Positions 39,552 through 49,544 of a stretch of 64,000 bases of DNA are shown piece by piece. This stretch comes from Rhizobium sp. BK399. Lineage in GTDB: Bacteria; Pseudomonadota; Alphaproteobacteria; Rhizobiales; Rhizobiaceae. The notes beneath the pieces were generated by a model. It worked only from the letters and a program-made list of their open reading frames with translations. It was not told the origin of the DNA and made no database searches. The position numbers and the translations under genes were made by a program. The number at the start of each line of letters is the position of its first letter. The first letter of the stretch is position 1. Location: assembly GCF_014194695.1 (NCBI RefSeq), contig NZ_JACIAH010000001.1:1178001-1242000 (forward strand). The letters are read 5' to 3'.

Positions 39552-40627
39552 CGGGCAGGCGCGCCAGTCTTGAAAAGGCTGCCGGTTGGCGTGTTCAGGA
39601 ACATCGCCAGCGGAATGTACTCCTGATGCAGGAAGCCGGTGGACGGCAGCAGATCGTCGCGCACCATCTCGATGACGGCAACCACCGAGGCCGATGTCGT
39701 CCACGCGATCGCGGTGCGGCGGGCCCCCGCGATCTCGATCGGATAATAGGCGCGGACAAATTCCTTGCGGCGCAGGGTGCCGTTTACCGTACCCTCCGCC
39801 GCCACATGGACATAGACAACATCGTCATCGACCGGAGGCTTGGCATTGGTCAGTATCTCGCCGGCAAGCTTGCGCCTGTCGCGCATCAGCAGTTCGTGGA
39901 AGAAGAAGTTCATCAGATCCATGTGCCCCGGATAGCGCATCGTCTTGTAGTCGAGGTTCTCGACCTTGCCGAGGAGCGTGTCGCACATGGTTCCGAGACC
40001 GCCTGACGTCGTGAACGCCTCAAGTTTGACGCCTTCGACATAAATCGTCTCATGCCATTCCATCGGCGAGACGAGTTTGCGAACGCCGCCCTCGATCACT
40101 TCGCAGTCGTTCAGATACTCGTTGACCACGCCCTCCGGCGACCAGTTGAAGGCGTAACCAAGGAGACCGGTCGGGTTCTGCGGCAGCGCGCCTACCCGCA
40201 TGCGAATGGAACGGCATTTGTCGAATCCGTCCGCAAGGCTGGATCCGACAATGCCGACGAAGCCGGGGGCAAGGCCACATTGTGGCGCCATCAGCCCACG
40301 CGCTGTCTTCGACAATTCAATAATGAAATTGGTGGTCGGCACATCCTCGGTCAGGTCGAAGTAGTGGATCCCCGCAAGGTGGGCGGCACGCGCCAGGCCG
40401 ATATTGAGGTGATAAGGCAGGCAGGAAAGCACGGCCTCGACGCCTGATAGCAGTTCACCGATCACGACCGGATCGGAAATGTCTCCACTCCAGCACTTGA
40501 ACGGCACCTCCTCGTTTGGCGCCTGAAGGTCGACGCCGAGAACGTCGAAGCCTCCTTCGTGGAGGAGCGTGGCTGCCAGCCGCCCGACCTTGCCCAGCCC
40601 AAGTACGGCAATCCTGTCAAATCCCAT
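39548..40627 (-). CDS. saccharopine-dehydrogenase-family oxidoreductase
   Basis: 359 residues from the ATG at 40627 (upstream GAGGGATCG). N-terminal Rossmann fold: [30 protein letters not shown]. The middle has the family stretch [16 protein letters not shown] and the C-terminal domain begins around [15 protein letters not shown]. Relatives include saccharopine dehydrogenase and lysine 6-dehydrogenase; the substrate here is not clear. It lies downstream of dnaA on the same strand, but dnaA has a terminator between them. Confidence 0.8.
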   Translation of the reverse strand: MGFDRIAVLGLGKVGRLAATLLHEGGFDVLGVDLQAPNEEVPFKCWSGDISDPVVIGELLSGVEAVLSCLPYHLNIGLARAAHLAGIHYFDLTEDVPTTNFIIELSKTARGLMAPQCGLAPGFVGIVGSSLADGFDKCRSIRMRVGALPQNPTGLLGYAFNWSPEGVVNEYLNDCEVIEGGVRKLVSPMEWHETIYVEGVKLEAFTTSGGLGTMCDTLLGKVENLDYKTMRYPGHMDLMNFFFHELLMRDRRKLAGEILTNAKPPVDDDVVYVHVAAEGTVNGTLRRKEFVRAYYPIEIAGARRTAIAWTTSASVVAVIEMVRDDLLPSTGFLHQEYIPLAMFLNTPTGSLFKTGAPAR

Positions 40628-40697
40628 CGATCCCTCCCACGAGCGCATGGCGACACGTTCCCAGCGTCAAGCGTACAGAAGATTGCCGGCAAAGGAA

Positions 40698-40723
40698 AAC
40701 GGCCGGAGCATAGCCCGGCCGTT
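40698..40723 (-). terminator. intrinsic terminator of dnaA
   Basis: On the minus strand AACGGCCGG pairs perfectly with CCGGCCGTT (9 bp, 8-nt loop) and runs into TTTTCCTTT, about 30 nt after the dnaA stop. Confidence 0.8.
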
Positions 40724-40752
40724 AAAAGTTGCTCAGAGAGGTTGCCTACTTA

Positions 40753-42303
40753 TTATTCGTTGATCAGGCGCTTCAGCAGTTCAATCTCGTGCGAGAGCTT
40801 CGTGTCCCCGGCAATAAGCTCCTCGATCTTGCGCACGGCGTGCAGCACGGTCGTGTGGTCACGACCGCCAAAGCGACGACCGATTTCCGGGAAGGAGCGC
40901 GGCGTCAGCGTCTTCGACAGATACATGGCGATCTGGCGCGGCTTAACGATGACGCGGGTACGGCGGTTCGAAACCAGCTCCTGGCGCGACACGTTGTAGT
41001 GCCGTGCGACGATGCGCTGGATGTCCTCGATGCGGACTCGGCGCGGCTCGCCCGAGCCGACGAGATGCGCAAGAAGCTCATCGACGCGCTCGACCGTGAG
41101 GTTCGGCTCGAAGGAGCGGCGGAAAAGCAGCTGGTTGAAGGCGCCTTCCAGCTCGCGGCCGCTTGCCGTGATGTTACGCGCAACGTGGTTCAGCAACTCG
41201 GCCGAGATTTCCAGCGACGGATCCTCGAGGCGAGCAGCAGTGAGACGACGCTTCAGGATTTCGAGACGCATCTCGTAATCCGGGGCGTCGAGCTCGATGG
41301 CCACACCGCCCTGCAAACGCGAGCGGACGCGTGGATCGAGCGATTCCAGCTCCCAGGGAGCGCGGTCTGCAGCGACCACGACCTGCTTGGCGCTGTCGAG
41401 CAGCATGTTCAGCAGGTGGCAGAACTCATGCTGGATCATCTTGCCCTGCAGGAACTGCATGTCGTCGATGATCAGAAGGTCAATGTTGCGCAGCGAGTCC
41501 TTGAGCGTCAAAGCATCATTGTCGCGGATCGCGGTTGCGAAACGCCACATGAAATACTCCGCCGTCAGGTAGACGACGCGCAGCGCACGCGGGTTTTGAA
41601 CCGCGGCATTGGCGATCGCCTGCAGAAGATGCGACTTGCCGAGTCCAACGCTGGAATGGACGAAAAGCGGGTTGAAGCGAACAGCGCCCTGTCCGGCTTC
41701 CGCAATCGTCTTGGCAGCAGCAAGCGCTACACGGTTCGAACTGCCTTCAACGAAGGTGTCGAAGGTGAAACGGGAGTCCAGCGGCGAGCCAAAGAGCGGC
41801 TGGCCGGAGCTGGCCGGACGGGCCGCAGCCGCGGATGAGACCGTGTGCTGAACAATCTGCCCGGCATGCTGCGCCACGGAGCGGCGCGTCTGTGCGGCAG
41901 CAACAGGCTCTGGAGAAACCGGCTCTTCAGCCGGTTTGCCAACGCTACGCGTTGCGGTGCGCACGAGAATTTCGACTTTCAGGATTTCGGAGTCTTCGGC
42001 CTGGAACAGGCTGGTGATCAGCTCAAGATACCGATTGTTGATCCAGGACTTCAGGAAAGTTGTCGGCACCGTGAGGCGCACGACGCTCTTTGAAACCGAA
42101 TGCAATTTCAGCCGCGCAAACCAGCTTGCATAGACATCCGGACCGACTTGCGCCTTCAGACGGGCGCTGACACGATCGAAAAGTACACCATGCTTCATTT
42201 CTCCCTTTTCCCCTGCCGTTTCGGCGCAAATAGAGCCAAACGCCTGCGGTTCATTGTCCCCACTCTCCAGGACATCCGCCGTCATTGTATTCATCTGCAT
42301 CAT
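40753..42303 (-). CDS. dnaA: chromosomal replication initiator DnaA
   Basis: About 516 residues. Domain I ([25 protein letters not shown]), a linker, then the AAA+ domain with Walker [15 protein letters not shown] (Ser replaces the usual Thr after Lys) and Walker [15 protein letters not shown]. Domain IV has the DNA-binding signature [32 protein letters not shown]. Several ATGs crowd the start (42315, 42303, 42300, 42294); 42303 best fits the GGAAGG upstream. Transcribed away from rpsT, an arrangement I recall as typical of rhizobia. Confidence 0.95.
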   Translation of the reverse strand: MMQMNTMTADVLESGDNEPQAFGSICAETAGEKGEMKHGVLFDRVSARLKAQVGPDVYASWFARLKLHSVSKSVVRLTVPTTFLKSWINNRYLELITSLFQAEDSEILKVEILVRTATRSVGKPAEEPVSPEPVAAAQTRRSVAQHAGQIVQHTVSSAAAARPASSGQPLFGSPLDSRFTFDTFVEGSSNRVALAAAKTIAEAGQGAVRFNPLFVHSSVGLGKSHLLQAIANAAVQNPRALRVVYLTAEYFMWRFATAIRDNDALTLKDSLRNIDLLIIDDMQFLQGKMIQHEFCHLLNMLLDSAKQVVVAADRAPWELESLDPRVRSRLQGGVAIELDAPDYEMRLEILKRRLTAARLEDPSLEISAELLNHVARNITASGRELEGAFNQLLFRRSFEPNLTVERVDELLAHLVGSGEPRRVRIEDIQRIVARHYNVSRQELVSNRRTRVIVKPRQIAMYLSKTLTPRSFPEIGRRFGGRDHTTVLHAVRKIEELIAGDTKLSHEIELLKRLINE

Positions 42304-42315
42304 GCCGCCTTCCAT

Positions 42316-43073
42316 TCGTCGGCCGACTTTGTTCGTCGCCCGATTATTTCCCCGCTATGACCAGAAAGTGGCACCCTCATGAGCCACTCGCCTGCCGGTT
42401 CACTCGAATACTGCCCCACTCACAAGACTTCCCGAGAAAGCGCGAGCCCGCTTCATGCGGCCCGACTGCCCCCTGTCGGACTGGATGCCGCTCCTCGTAA
42501 GCCAGCATCCGGTCGTCCTGTCACGACTTCTCTTCCCCATTCCGGCTTCACGCCACGCGTGCAACCAACACACAAAACATCACCATTCCGCGACAGCCAC
42601 GTCGCGGTCAAAAATGCTCAAGTGCGTGAAAAACCGGAGACTTTGACTCTCCGTAACAAGTGGCACAGGATCATCGTCCTGCCGACGTGGCAGTTTCAGA
42701 CCGAGCCTTCGCAGGTGATGTCTGGACCCCTTGTTGGAGGGCATTTAGGCAGGATCGATTGCGGGAATCAACGATGAATTTTACGCAAAATTAAGAGCGG
42801 CCCGTTGACTCCCGCGGCACCTTTAGGGCGTCACATCCGTGTCAAAAAAGAATCGCTTTTGAATCAAGGAGATTCGCCTCGCTGACATTTTTGACACGCA
42901 TAAAAAGAAAAAAATAAAAAAGCTTCTTGACTCTGCTCAGACCGCAGATTGTAGAGCCCGAGTCGCGTGCACCTGAAGTATCCTACAACAAGTATTTGTT
43001 TTTGTTATATTTTTCGTGTCACACGCTCGACATGAAATCGTCGCCGAGTTAACCATACGGAAGCCAGTCGGCA
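42316..43073. promoter_or_regulatory. long dnaA upstream region with clustered GANTC sites
   Basis: No gene is supported; the plus-strand frames lack ribosome sites or family features. The part from 42645 to 43078 has nine GANTC sites (starting 42645, 42765, 42807, 42850, 42861, 42871, 42929, 42960, 43074), the target of the alphaproteobacterial CcrM methylase. CcrM methylation is known to affect dnaA transcription in Caulobacter. The stretch 42838-42930 is AT-rich and is the likeliest place for the dnaA promoter. I see no consensus DnaA boxes (TTATCCACA). Confidence 0.55.
42838..42898. repeat. 11-bp inverted repeat around three GANTC sites
   Basis: CGTGTCAAAAA (42838-42848) and TTTTTGACACG (42888-42898) are perfect inverted copies 39 bp apart. 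Three of the nine GANTC sites lie in the spacer. It may be a paired operator in the dnaA promoter. Confidence 0.6.
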
Positions 43074-43079
43074 GAATCG

Positions 43080-43105
43080 AAAAAGCCCGACAAAGTTGCC
43101 GGGCT
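43080..43105 (-). terminator. intrinsic terminator of rpsT
   Basis: On the minus strand AGCCCG pairs with CGGGCT and runs into TTTTTC, about 30 nt after the rpsT stop. This separates rpsT from dnaA transcription. Confidence 0.75.
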
Positions 43106-43135
43106 AATCATAATGATGCGTTTATTAACGAAGGA

Positions 43136-43414
43136 TTATGCTGTCGCAGAAACCGACAGGGCCTTCACACGAGCTGCGAGGCGCGAAACCTTGCGGGAAG
43201 CCGTGTTGGCGTGAACAACGCCCTTGCTTGCGGCGCGAGCCAGTTCAGGCTGCGCGGCCAGGAAAGCTTCCTTTGCCTTGGCAGCATCACCAGATGCGAT
43301 TGCCTCTTCGACCTTGCGAACGAAAGTACGAACGCGCGAGCGACGAGCCTTATTGACGTCGGTACGGCGGGCGATCTTGCGGGTCGCTTTTTTCGCCGAA
43401 GTTGTATTGGCCAT
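43136..43414 (-). CDS. rpsT: 30S ribosomal protein S20
   Basis: 92-residue primary 16S-binding protein. It starts [17 protein letters not shown] and includes the typical [22 protein letters not shown]. The tail SVSATA is a few residues longer than common S20. ATG at 43414 has GAGAGG 6 nt upstream; the longer frame is not used. Own terminator downstream. Confidence 0.97.
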   Translation of the reverse strand: MANTTSAKKATRKIARRTDVNKARRSRVRTFVRKVEEAIASGDAAKAKEAFLAAQPELARAASKGVVHANTASRKVSRLAARVKALSVSATA

Positions 43415-43599
43415 GGATGCCTCTCTAAGAATTCGAACAAACTCCGTCATTACCGCGGGCCTTGCGGCCACTTCATACAGCAATGCGGGAGCATAATCGG
43501 AAAACCGGAGTGGCTTCCCGAACCGTGGGCGGGCATATAACCCTAAAGCCGACCCACGTCAACGCGCATTTTCGAGGAAACGCCGCCTTTCTCCAAGGC

Positions 43600-44373
43600 T
43601 CAGCGGTTCTTGAAGGCAGGCTTACGCTTTTCGATGAAAGCCGTCATCCCCTCTTTCTGATCTTCGGTGGAAAACAGGCTATGGAAAAGCCGGCGTTCGA
43701 AGCGCAGACCTTCATCCAAGGTCGTCTCCAGCGCGCGGTTTACCGCCTCCTTCGCCATCAGCACGGACGGACGCGACAGCGAGGCAATCTTGGCGGCCGC
43801 CTCCAGCGCCTCGTCCAGCAGCCGATCCGGCGCCACCACACGCGAAACGAGTCCTGCGCGCTCGGCTTCAGCAGCATCCATCATCCGGCCGGTCAGGATC
43901 AGGTCCATCGCCTTATATCTGCCGACGGCACGCGTCAGCCGTTGTGAGCCACCCATGCCGGGGATGACGCCGAGGGTGATTTCGGGCTGGCCGAACTTGG
44001 CGGTTTCCGAGGCGATGATCATGTCGCACATCATGGCGAGCTCGCAGCCGCCGCCGAGCGCAAAGCCGCTGACGGCCGCAATGACGGGCTTGCGCACCTT
44101 GGCGACATCGTCCCAGCCGCTCATCAGGTCGCGGCTGTAGACATCGACATAGCTGAGCGGCTGCATTTCCTTGATGTCGGCGCCGGCCGCGAATGCGCGC
44201 TCGGAACCGGTCAGGACCATGGCGCCGATGGCATCATCGGCCTGGAAGGCTTCGTAGGCCTGCAGGAGTTCCTTCAGCACCGTCGAGTTCAGCGCATTCA
44301 GCGCCTGCGGGCGGTTCAAGGTGATCAACCCGACTGCACCGCGGGTTTCGACGATCAGCGTTTCGTAGGCCAT
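43600..44373 (-). CDS. enoyl-CoA hydratase
   Basis: 257-residue crotonase-fold enzyme hydrating enoyl-CoA in beta-oxidation. The oxyanion-hole region is [11 protein letters not shown], and both catalytic Glu positions are present: [13 protein letters not shown] and [21 protein letters not shown]. Length matches the short-chain mitochondrial-type hydratase. ATG at 44373 has CGGGAGGA upstream. It follows mutM on the same strand after 14 nt, so they may be cotranscribed. Confidence 0.92.
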   Translation of the reverse strand: MAYETLIVETRGAVGLITLNRPQALNALNSTVLKELLQAYEAFQADDAIGAMVLTGSERAFAAGADIKEMQPLSYVDVYSRDLMSGWDDVAKVRKPVIAAVSGFALGGGCELAMMCDMIIASETAKFGQPEITLGVIPGMGGSQRLTRAVGRYKAMDLILTGRMMDAAEAERAGLVSRVVAPDRLLDEALEAAAKIASLSRPSVLMAKEAVNRALETTLDEGLRFERRLFHSLFSTEDQKEGMTAFIEKRKPAFKNR

Positions 44374-44387
44374 GGACAATCCTCCCG

Positions 44388-45278
44388 TTATTTCTGGCAG
44401 GTAGGGCAATAGAAGGTCGAACGCCCCGCCTGAACAATGCGTGCGACCGTACCGCCGCAGCCCGGAGTACGGCAAGGCAGACTTTCGCGATCATAGACCG
44501 AGAAGGAGTGCTGGAAGTAACCGAGCGAACCGTCCGTCTGGATATGGTCCCGCAGCGACGAGCCGCCCGCCTTGATGGCGTCGGCAATGACGTCGCGGAT
44601 CGAGGTGACCAGAAGATCCATCTGCTTGGCCGGTTTCCCCGTCTTGGTCACGATCGTCGCCGCAGCACGGGTCGGGCTCAGGTGCGCGCGCCATAGCGCC
44701 TCGCAGACGTAGATATTGCCGAGCCCTGCGATATTCTTCTGATCGAGCAGCGCGCTCTTCAGCGGCTGCGCCTTGCCGATGAAACGTTCCGCCAGATAGG
44801 CGGCGCTGAGTGCGTTGCCGGTCGGCTCCGGCCCGAGGCCGAAGAGGAAGGGATTGAGCTCAAGCTCGGAGCGCCGCGCCATATCCATGAAGCCGAAGCG
44901 GCGCGGGTCATTATAAATGACGCGGCTGATGCCTGTCGGTCCCTCGAGATGGAAGATGGCGTGGTCGTGCTTTTCATCCTTCGAACGCGGATGATGAAAG
45001 TCGCCAGGCTGATCGGACACTGGCCCGGTCTCGATGCGGAACGAGCCGGACATGCCAAGATGCGAGATGATCGTCGTGCCGTCGTCGAGGTCGATCAGCA
45101 GATATTTGGCGCGGCGACCGAGCGCGACGATCTCGCGGCCGGTTGCCCGCGTCTCCAGACCGTCCGGAAAGGGAAACCGCAGGTCCTTGCGACGCAGCTC
45201 TAGGCGGGCGATCCGCGCGCCTTCCATCGTGGGGGCAAGCCCGCGTCGGACGGTTTCGACTTCTGGCAATTCCGGCAT
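44388..45278 (-). CDS. mutM: formamidopyrimidine-DNA glycosylase (MutM/Fpg)
   Basis: 296-residue base-excision repair enzyme for 8-oxoguanine. The catalytic N-terminal Pro and following Glu are in [14 protein letters not shown]. The C-terminal zinc finger [13 protein letters not shown] with YCPTCQK gives the Cys4 site. The ATG at 45278 is fixed by the need for Pro2. Divergent from ubiE. Confidence 0.96.
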   Translation of the reverse strand: MPELPEVETVRRGLAPTMEGARIARLELRRKDLRFPFPDGLETRATGREIVALGRRAKYLLIDLDDGTTIISHLGMSGSFRIETGPVSDQPGDFHHPRSKDEKHDHAIFHLEGPTGISRVIYNDPRRFGFMDMARRSELELNPFLFGLGPEPTGNALSAAYLAERFIGKAQPLKSALLDQKNIAGLGNIYVCEALWRAHLSPTRAAATIVTKTGKPAKQMDLLVTSIRDVIADAIKAGGSSLRDHIQTDGSLGYFQHSFSVYDRESLPCRTPGCGGTVARIVQAGRSTFYCPTCQK

Positions 45279-45429
45279 CTTAACCCATCTATATCTAACA
45301 TGTTTCAACCACGGGCGTTGTGCGCTATAGCGCCAAGGTGCCGCGGCCTTGACCGTGGCCCACAGATAGCGCCGCGCGCGTCCGTTCGCTATGGTCGCCG
45401 CGCCGATTTCAGATAGATGGAGTATTTCG

Positions 45430-46206
45430 ATGTCAGAAAGCCGTACCTCCGCCGAAGGCGGCATGGAAACATCCTACGGCTTCCGTGAAGTGGCGGACGG
45501 TGAAAAGCAGGGTCTCGTCAACGAGGTCTTCCACAAGGTCGCCAAGCGCTATGACATCATGAACGACGTCATGTCGGTCGGCATGCATCGCGTCTGGAAG
45601 GACGCAATGATTGCGGCACTCAATCCGCGCAAGGAACCCGGCTACAGGACGCTCGACGTGGCCGGCGGCACCGGCGATATCGCCTTTCGCATCATCGAAG
45701 CCTCGAACCGGATGGCGCATTCGACCGTGCTCGACATCAACGGCTCGATGCTCGCCGTCGGCGCCGAGCGCGCCGCCAAGAAGAAGCTTTCTGACAACCT
45801 GACTTTCGTCGAGGCCAATGCCGAGGATCTGCCGTTCGAGCCGAACAGCTTCGACGCCTACACGATAGCCTTCGGCATCCGCAATGTCCCGCGCATCGAC
45901 GTGGCGCTCAGCGAAGCCTATCGTGTCCTGAAACGTGGCGGCCGCCTGCTGGTGCTCGAGTTCTCTGAAGTGGACATGCCGCTCCTCGACCGCGTCTATG
46001 ACAGCTGGTCATTCAACGCCATTCCGAAGTTCGGCAAGGCGATCACCGGCGAGGCCGAGCCCTATCAATATCTTGTCGAATCCATCCGCAAGTTTCCCAA
46101 CCAGGAGAATTTCGCCGAGATGATCCGCAACGCCGGCTTCTCGCGCGTGAGCTTTACGAACTACACCGGCGGGATTGCGGCCCTCCACTCCGGCTGGAAG
46201 CTCTAA
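45430..46206 (+). CDS. ubiE: ubiquinone/menaquinone C-methyltransferase UbiE
   Basis: SAM-dependent C-methylation in ubiquinone synthesis. 258 residues. SAM motif [13 protein letters not shown], family motifs [14 protein letters not shown] and YAFGIRNV-like [13 protein letters not shown], and [12 protein letters not shown] at 45430 with GGAG upstream. ubiB follows after 56 nt; both act in the same pathway. Confidence 0.96.
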   Translation: MSESRTSAEGGMETSYGFREVADGEKQGLVNEVFHKVAKRYDIMNDVMSVGMHRVWKDAMIAALNPRKEPGYRTLDVAGGTGDIAFRIIEASNRMAHSTVLDINGSMLAVGAERAAKKKLSDNLTFVEANAEDLPFEPNSFDAYTIAFGIRNVPRIDVALSEAYRVLKRGGRLLVLEFSEVDMPLLDRVYDSWSFNAIPKFGKAITGEAEPYQYLVESIRKFPNQENFAEMIRNAGFSRVSFTNYTGGIAALHSGWKL

Positions 46207-46262
46207 GGGATGGTTCGAGAACAATCGTTCACCCGCTCGCTTTCGCAGGCAGGCAATCCGGC

Positions 46263-47837
46263 ATGAGCACTCTGGGGGCATATTTCCGGCTCTGGCGCGT
46301 CGGCTGGATTCTGGTGCGCGAAGGCGTGATTTCGGCTTTGCCATCGGAAGACCTGCCGCCATCGGTCGGCCTTGCCAAGTCGTTTGTGGGCCTGTTCGCG
46401 CGCAATCGTTCAAAATCGAAGAAGCGCAGCGACCGGCTGGCGCAAGCCGTTGAGCGGCTGGGCCCCTCCTATGTGAAGATCGGCCAGTTCCTGGCAACGC
46501 GCCCCGATGTCGTTGGTGTCGAGTTCGCCGACGATCTGTCGCAGCTTCAGGACCGCATGGCATTCTTTCCGCTCGCCGCCGCCAAGGCGAGCATCGCCGG
46601 ATCGCTCGGCCGCCCGACAGAAGAACTTTATGCAAGCTTCGGCGAGCCGATTGCCGCCGCTTCGATCGCGCAGGTGCACCCCGCCGAAGTCAATACGCCT
46701 GCGGGACGCAAGAAGGTTGCGGTGAAGGTCGTCCGCCCCGGCGTGCGCCAGCGTTTCACCCATGACATCGAAGCGATGTATCTCGTCGCTCACATGCAGG
46801 AGCGCTTCATGCCCTCGAGCCGGCGCCTGAGGCCGGTGGAAGTCACGAAGACTCTGGAGCAGACGACCAAGGTTGAGATGGATCTGCGGCTCGAGGCGGC
46901 GGCCCTTTCCGAGATCGCCGAAAATACCGAGAAAGACCCGGGCTTTCGTGTCCCGAAGGTCGATTGGGAGCGCACCGGCCGCGACGTGATCACGATGGAG
47001 TGGATCGACGGCGTGAAAATGTCGGATGTCGAGGGCCTGCGCGCCGCCGGTCACGATCTCAATCTGCTTGCAGACACGCTGATTCAGTCGTTCCTTCGCC
47101 ACACGCTGCGCGACGGCTTCTTCCATGCCGACATGCATCCCGGTAACCTGTTTGTCGACGAGCACGGCGACATCGTCGCGGTCGACATGGGGATCGTCGG
47201 ACGACTGGGGAAAAAGGAACGCCGCTTCCTGGCCGAAATTCTCTTCGGCTTCATCACCCGCGACTATATCAGGGTCGCCGAAGTCCACTTCGAGGCGGGC
47301 TACGTGCCGGGCCACCACAATGTCGAAAGCTTCGCGCAGGCGATCCGCGCGATCGGCGAGCCGATCCACGGCCAGCCTGCCGAGACGATCTCGATGGGCA
47401 AGCTGCTGACCCTGCTGTTCGAGGTGACCGAACTCTTCGACATGGCGACGCGGCCCGAACTGGTCATGCTGCAGAAGACCATGGTCGTGGTCGAAGGCGT
47501 GTCGCGCATGCTCAATCCACGCTTCAACATGTGGAAGGCATCCGAACCCGTTGTCGGCGATTGGATCCGCAACAATCTTGGCCCGAAGCGCATCGTCACC
47601 GATCTCAAGGACGGGCTGAAGGCGGCTGTGAAGCTAGCCGAAGCAGCGCCCGAGATTGCCGCCAAGACCGAGAAATTCCACCATCAACTGCTGCAGATGA
47701 GCGAGAACGGATTGCGGTTCGACGCGGAAACGGCTGAGGCGATCGGCAAATCCGAGGCGCGACACAATCGTTCCGGCCGGTTCGCCCTCTGGATTATCGC
47801 GCTCGCCCTTCTTTATATTGCTTGGGTGGTCACCTGA
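46263..47837 (+). CDS. ubiB: ubiquinone biosynthesis regulatory kinase-like protein UbiB
   Basis: 524-residue atypical kinase/ATPase of the ABC1/COQ8 family. It has RLGPSYVKIGQFLATRPD (the KxGQ motif), an alanine-rich ATP loop PIAAASIAQVH, HADMHPGNLFV as catalytic loop and VDMGIVGRL as the metal motif. Two C-terminal hydrophobic helices end at LWIIALALLYIAWVV. The next gene on this strand in related genomes is coaBC; here it is found 15 kb further on. Confidence 0.95.
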   Translation: MSTLGAYFRLWRVGWILVREGVISALPSEDLPPSVGLAKSFVGLFARNRSKSKKRSDRLAQAVERLGPSYVKIGQFLATRPDVVGVEFADDLSQLQDRMAFFPLAAAKASIAGSLGRPTEELYASFGEPIAAASIAQVHPAEVNTPAGRKKVAVKVVRPGVRQRFTHDIEAMYLVAHMQERFMPSSRRLRPVEVTKTLEQTTKVEMDLRLEAAALSEIAENTEKDPGFRVPKVDWERTGRDVITMEWIDGVKMSDVEGLRAAGHDLNLLADTLIQSFLRHTLRDGFFHADMHPGNLFVDEHGDIVAVDMGIVGRLGKKERRFLAEILFGFITRDYIRVAEVHFEAGYVPGHHNVESFAQAIRAIGEPIHGQPAETISMGKLLTLLFEVTELFDMATRPELVMLQKTMVVVEGVSRMLNPRFNMWKASEPVVGDWIRNNLGPKRIVTDLKDGLKAAVKLAEAAPEIAAKTEKFHHQLLQMSENGLRFDAETAEAIGKSEARHNRSGRFALWIIALALLYIAWVVT

Positions 47838-47870
47838 TCCATCGCAGCAATGCATGTTGTGTTCGATATT

Positions 47871-47882
47871 TGGGATATCCCA
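47871..47882. promoter_or_regulatory. 12-bp perfect palindrome before the lyase operon
   Basis: TGGGATATCCCA lies 47 bp upstream of the first ATG of the ergothioneine-type cluster, in the only gap (92 bp) between it and ubiB. Position suits an operator or a promoter overlap. No regulator gene is within the cluster itself. Confidence 0.35.
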
Positions 47883-47929
47883 TCGAGTAGCGCCGTCGCA
47901 TAGTCTCACTTTTCAAGGAGATATGGCAG

Positions 47930-49513
47930 ATGAAGCATGAACGCCCCCGCATCGAACTTTCCGGACAGCCGCTCAGCTTTGCCGAAATGGTGAGGGTCGG
48001 ATCGGGAAAGGTGGCGATCTCGGCTTCTGCGACCGGGATGGCTCGCGTCGAGATCGCGCGCGGGATCGTCGAGGATGCGATCAAGTCTGGAATGCCCGTC
48101 TATGGAGCGACCACCGGCGTCGGCGCCATGAAGGATGTCGAGTGGTCCCCCGAGGACCTCGATGCCTTCAATCTCGGGCTGGTGCGGGCGCATCACTTCG
48201 GCACCGGGACGCCATTTTCGTGCTCGGTCGTGCGCAACGCTATGGCCATCCGCATCAATACTGCGCTGACAGGCCAAGTCGGCTGCACACCCGAACTCGT
48301 CAATGCGTACATGCAGATGCTGGAGGCGGATATCATTCCGGTCGTCCGCCGTACTGGCTCCATTGGCTGCGCCGACATCGGCCTGATGGGGCAGATCGGC
48401 GCTGTACTGACGGGAGTCGGTGAAGCCGTCCATCGCGGCAAGCGCATGCAGGCAGCCGACGCTTTCGCCGCTGCCGGCATGAAACCCTTCACCATGGCAC
48501 CGCGCGACAGCCTGGCCTCGCTCAGCGTCAATGCCGTGAGTTTTGCCGCGGCAGCGGACGCGACTCGCAATGCTGCGTCTTCCATTCGCGTGCTGCTCGC
48601 CTCCGGCATGATGGCTTCAGGCGCGCTTGGCGCTTCCCGCGACCCGTGGCTTTCCGTTCGCCATGTCGGCACCTCCCGGGAGGCATTGATCGGCTCCTGG
48701 CTCTGCAATGCGTCGGACGCCTGGCACTGGCCGATCAAGACTCACGTCCAGGACCCATTGAGCCTGCGCATGATCGCGCAGGTCTTCGGCGCCGTCATCG
48801 AGAACCTGCTGACGACGGGTCACAAGATCCTCGCCGCCACCGGACGCTCCGACGACAATCCAGTCGTCGTCGAGGGGCGGGTAATGACCTCGGGCGGATC
48901 GCTGCCGCTCGACGTGACAATCCTGCTGGAATCAGCTGCTCTCTGCATGGCGCACGCCGCCCGCAATGCCTTCAACCGCTGTGTCCTGCTCGGCAACGGC
49001 CAGCGCCGTGACCTGCCGGTCAATCTCGTGCCGCCCGGCCGTATCGCCACTGGCTTCGGTCCGATCATCAAGCTGGCCGGCGAAATCTTTTCTCGCGTGC
49101 TGTCGATGTCCAACCCGGTTTCGGCGCAGTCATTGGTGGTTGCAGCCGGCCTCGAGGATGAGGCTGCCTTCCTGCCGCTGGTGATCGAGCGCTTCGAACG
49201 CCAGACGCGCGCGCTGATGCGCCTCGCCGCTCTCGAAGCGCTGCTTTCAGCGCAGGCGGTGGACATTCTCGGCGACAAGCCGAAAGGCGTCGGCGGGATG
49301 CTCTATGACATCGTTCGCAAGCATGCGGACTTTTATACGGTCGACCGGCCACTCTCTGCCGAGGTGGAAGCGATCGAGGAAGAATTCGGCTCCGACGCCT
49401 TCATGTCGAAGCTGATCGAAGAGGTGCCGATCGCATCCTTCGACGATTTCTTTGCACTCGGCTCGCTGGCGCGCATCGAGCAGCGCCTGACCCAGGAACC
49501 CGTCGCCATCTGA
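47930..49513 (+). CDS. HutH-family lyase without MIO site, probable ergothionase (ergothioneine trimethylammonia-lyase)
   Basis: 527 residues of the aromatic amino acid lyase fold. HutH-type marks are the catalytic Tyr in VYGATTGVGAM (residue 58), QDPLSLR and SDDNPVV. Where histidine lyases have GSVG-ASG-DLAPL, this protein reads GSIG-CAD-IGLMG (residues 143-154), so the MIO prosthetic group cannot form. Known family biology: ergothionases are HutH homologues that work without MIO because trimethylamine is a good leaving group. They turn ergothioneine into thiourocanate. With the four genes after it, this makes ergothionase the best call; plain histidase is excluded. GGAG lies upstream of the ATG. 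Confidence 0.8.
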   Translation: MKHERPRIELSGQPLSFAEMVRVGSGKVAISASATGMARVEIARGIVEDAIKSGMPVYGATTGVGAMKDVEWSPEDLDAFNLGLVRAHHFGTGTPFSCSVVRNAMAIRINTALTGQVGCTPELVNAYMQMLEADIIPVVRRTGSIGCADIGLMGQIGAVLTGVGEAVHRGKRMQAADAFAAAGMKPFTMAPRDSLASLSVNAVSFAAAADATRNAASSIRVLLASGMMASGALGASRDPWLSVRHVGTSREALIGSWLCNASDAWHWPIKTHVQDPLSLRMIAQVFGAVIENLLTTGHKILAATGRSDDNPVVVEGRVMTSGGSLPLDVTILLESAALCMAHAARNAFNRCVLLGNGQRRDLPVNLVPPGRIATGFGPIIKLAGEIFSRVLSMSNPVSAQSLVVAAGLEDEAAFLPLVIERFERQTRALMRLAALEALLSAQAVDILGDKPKGVGGMLYDIVRKHADFYTVDRPLSAEVEAIEEEFGSDAFMSKLIEEVPIASFDDFFALGSLARIEQRLTQEPVAI

Positions 49514-49544
49514 TCCCTTCAATATCTGCCACGGAGAAAGCGGC

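Noticed and set aside
42316..43135. Chromosomal replication origin beside dnaA
   Set aside because: No consensus DnaA boxes were seen, and in alphaproteobacteria the origin is usually near hemE instead of dnaA.
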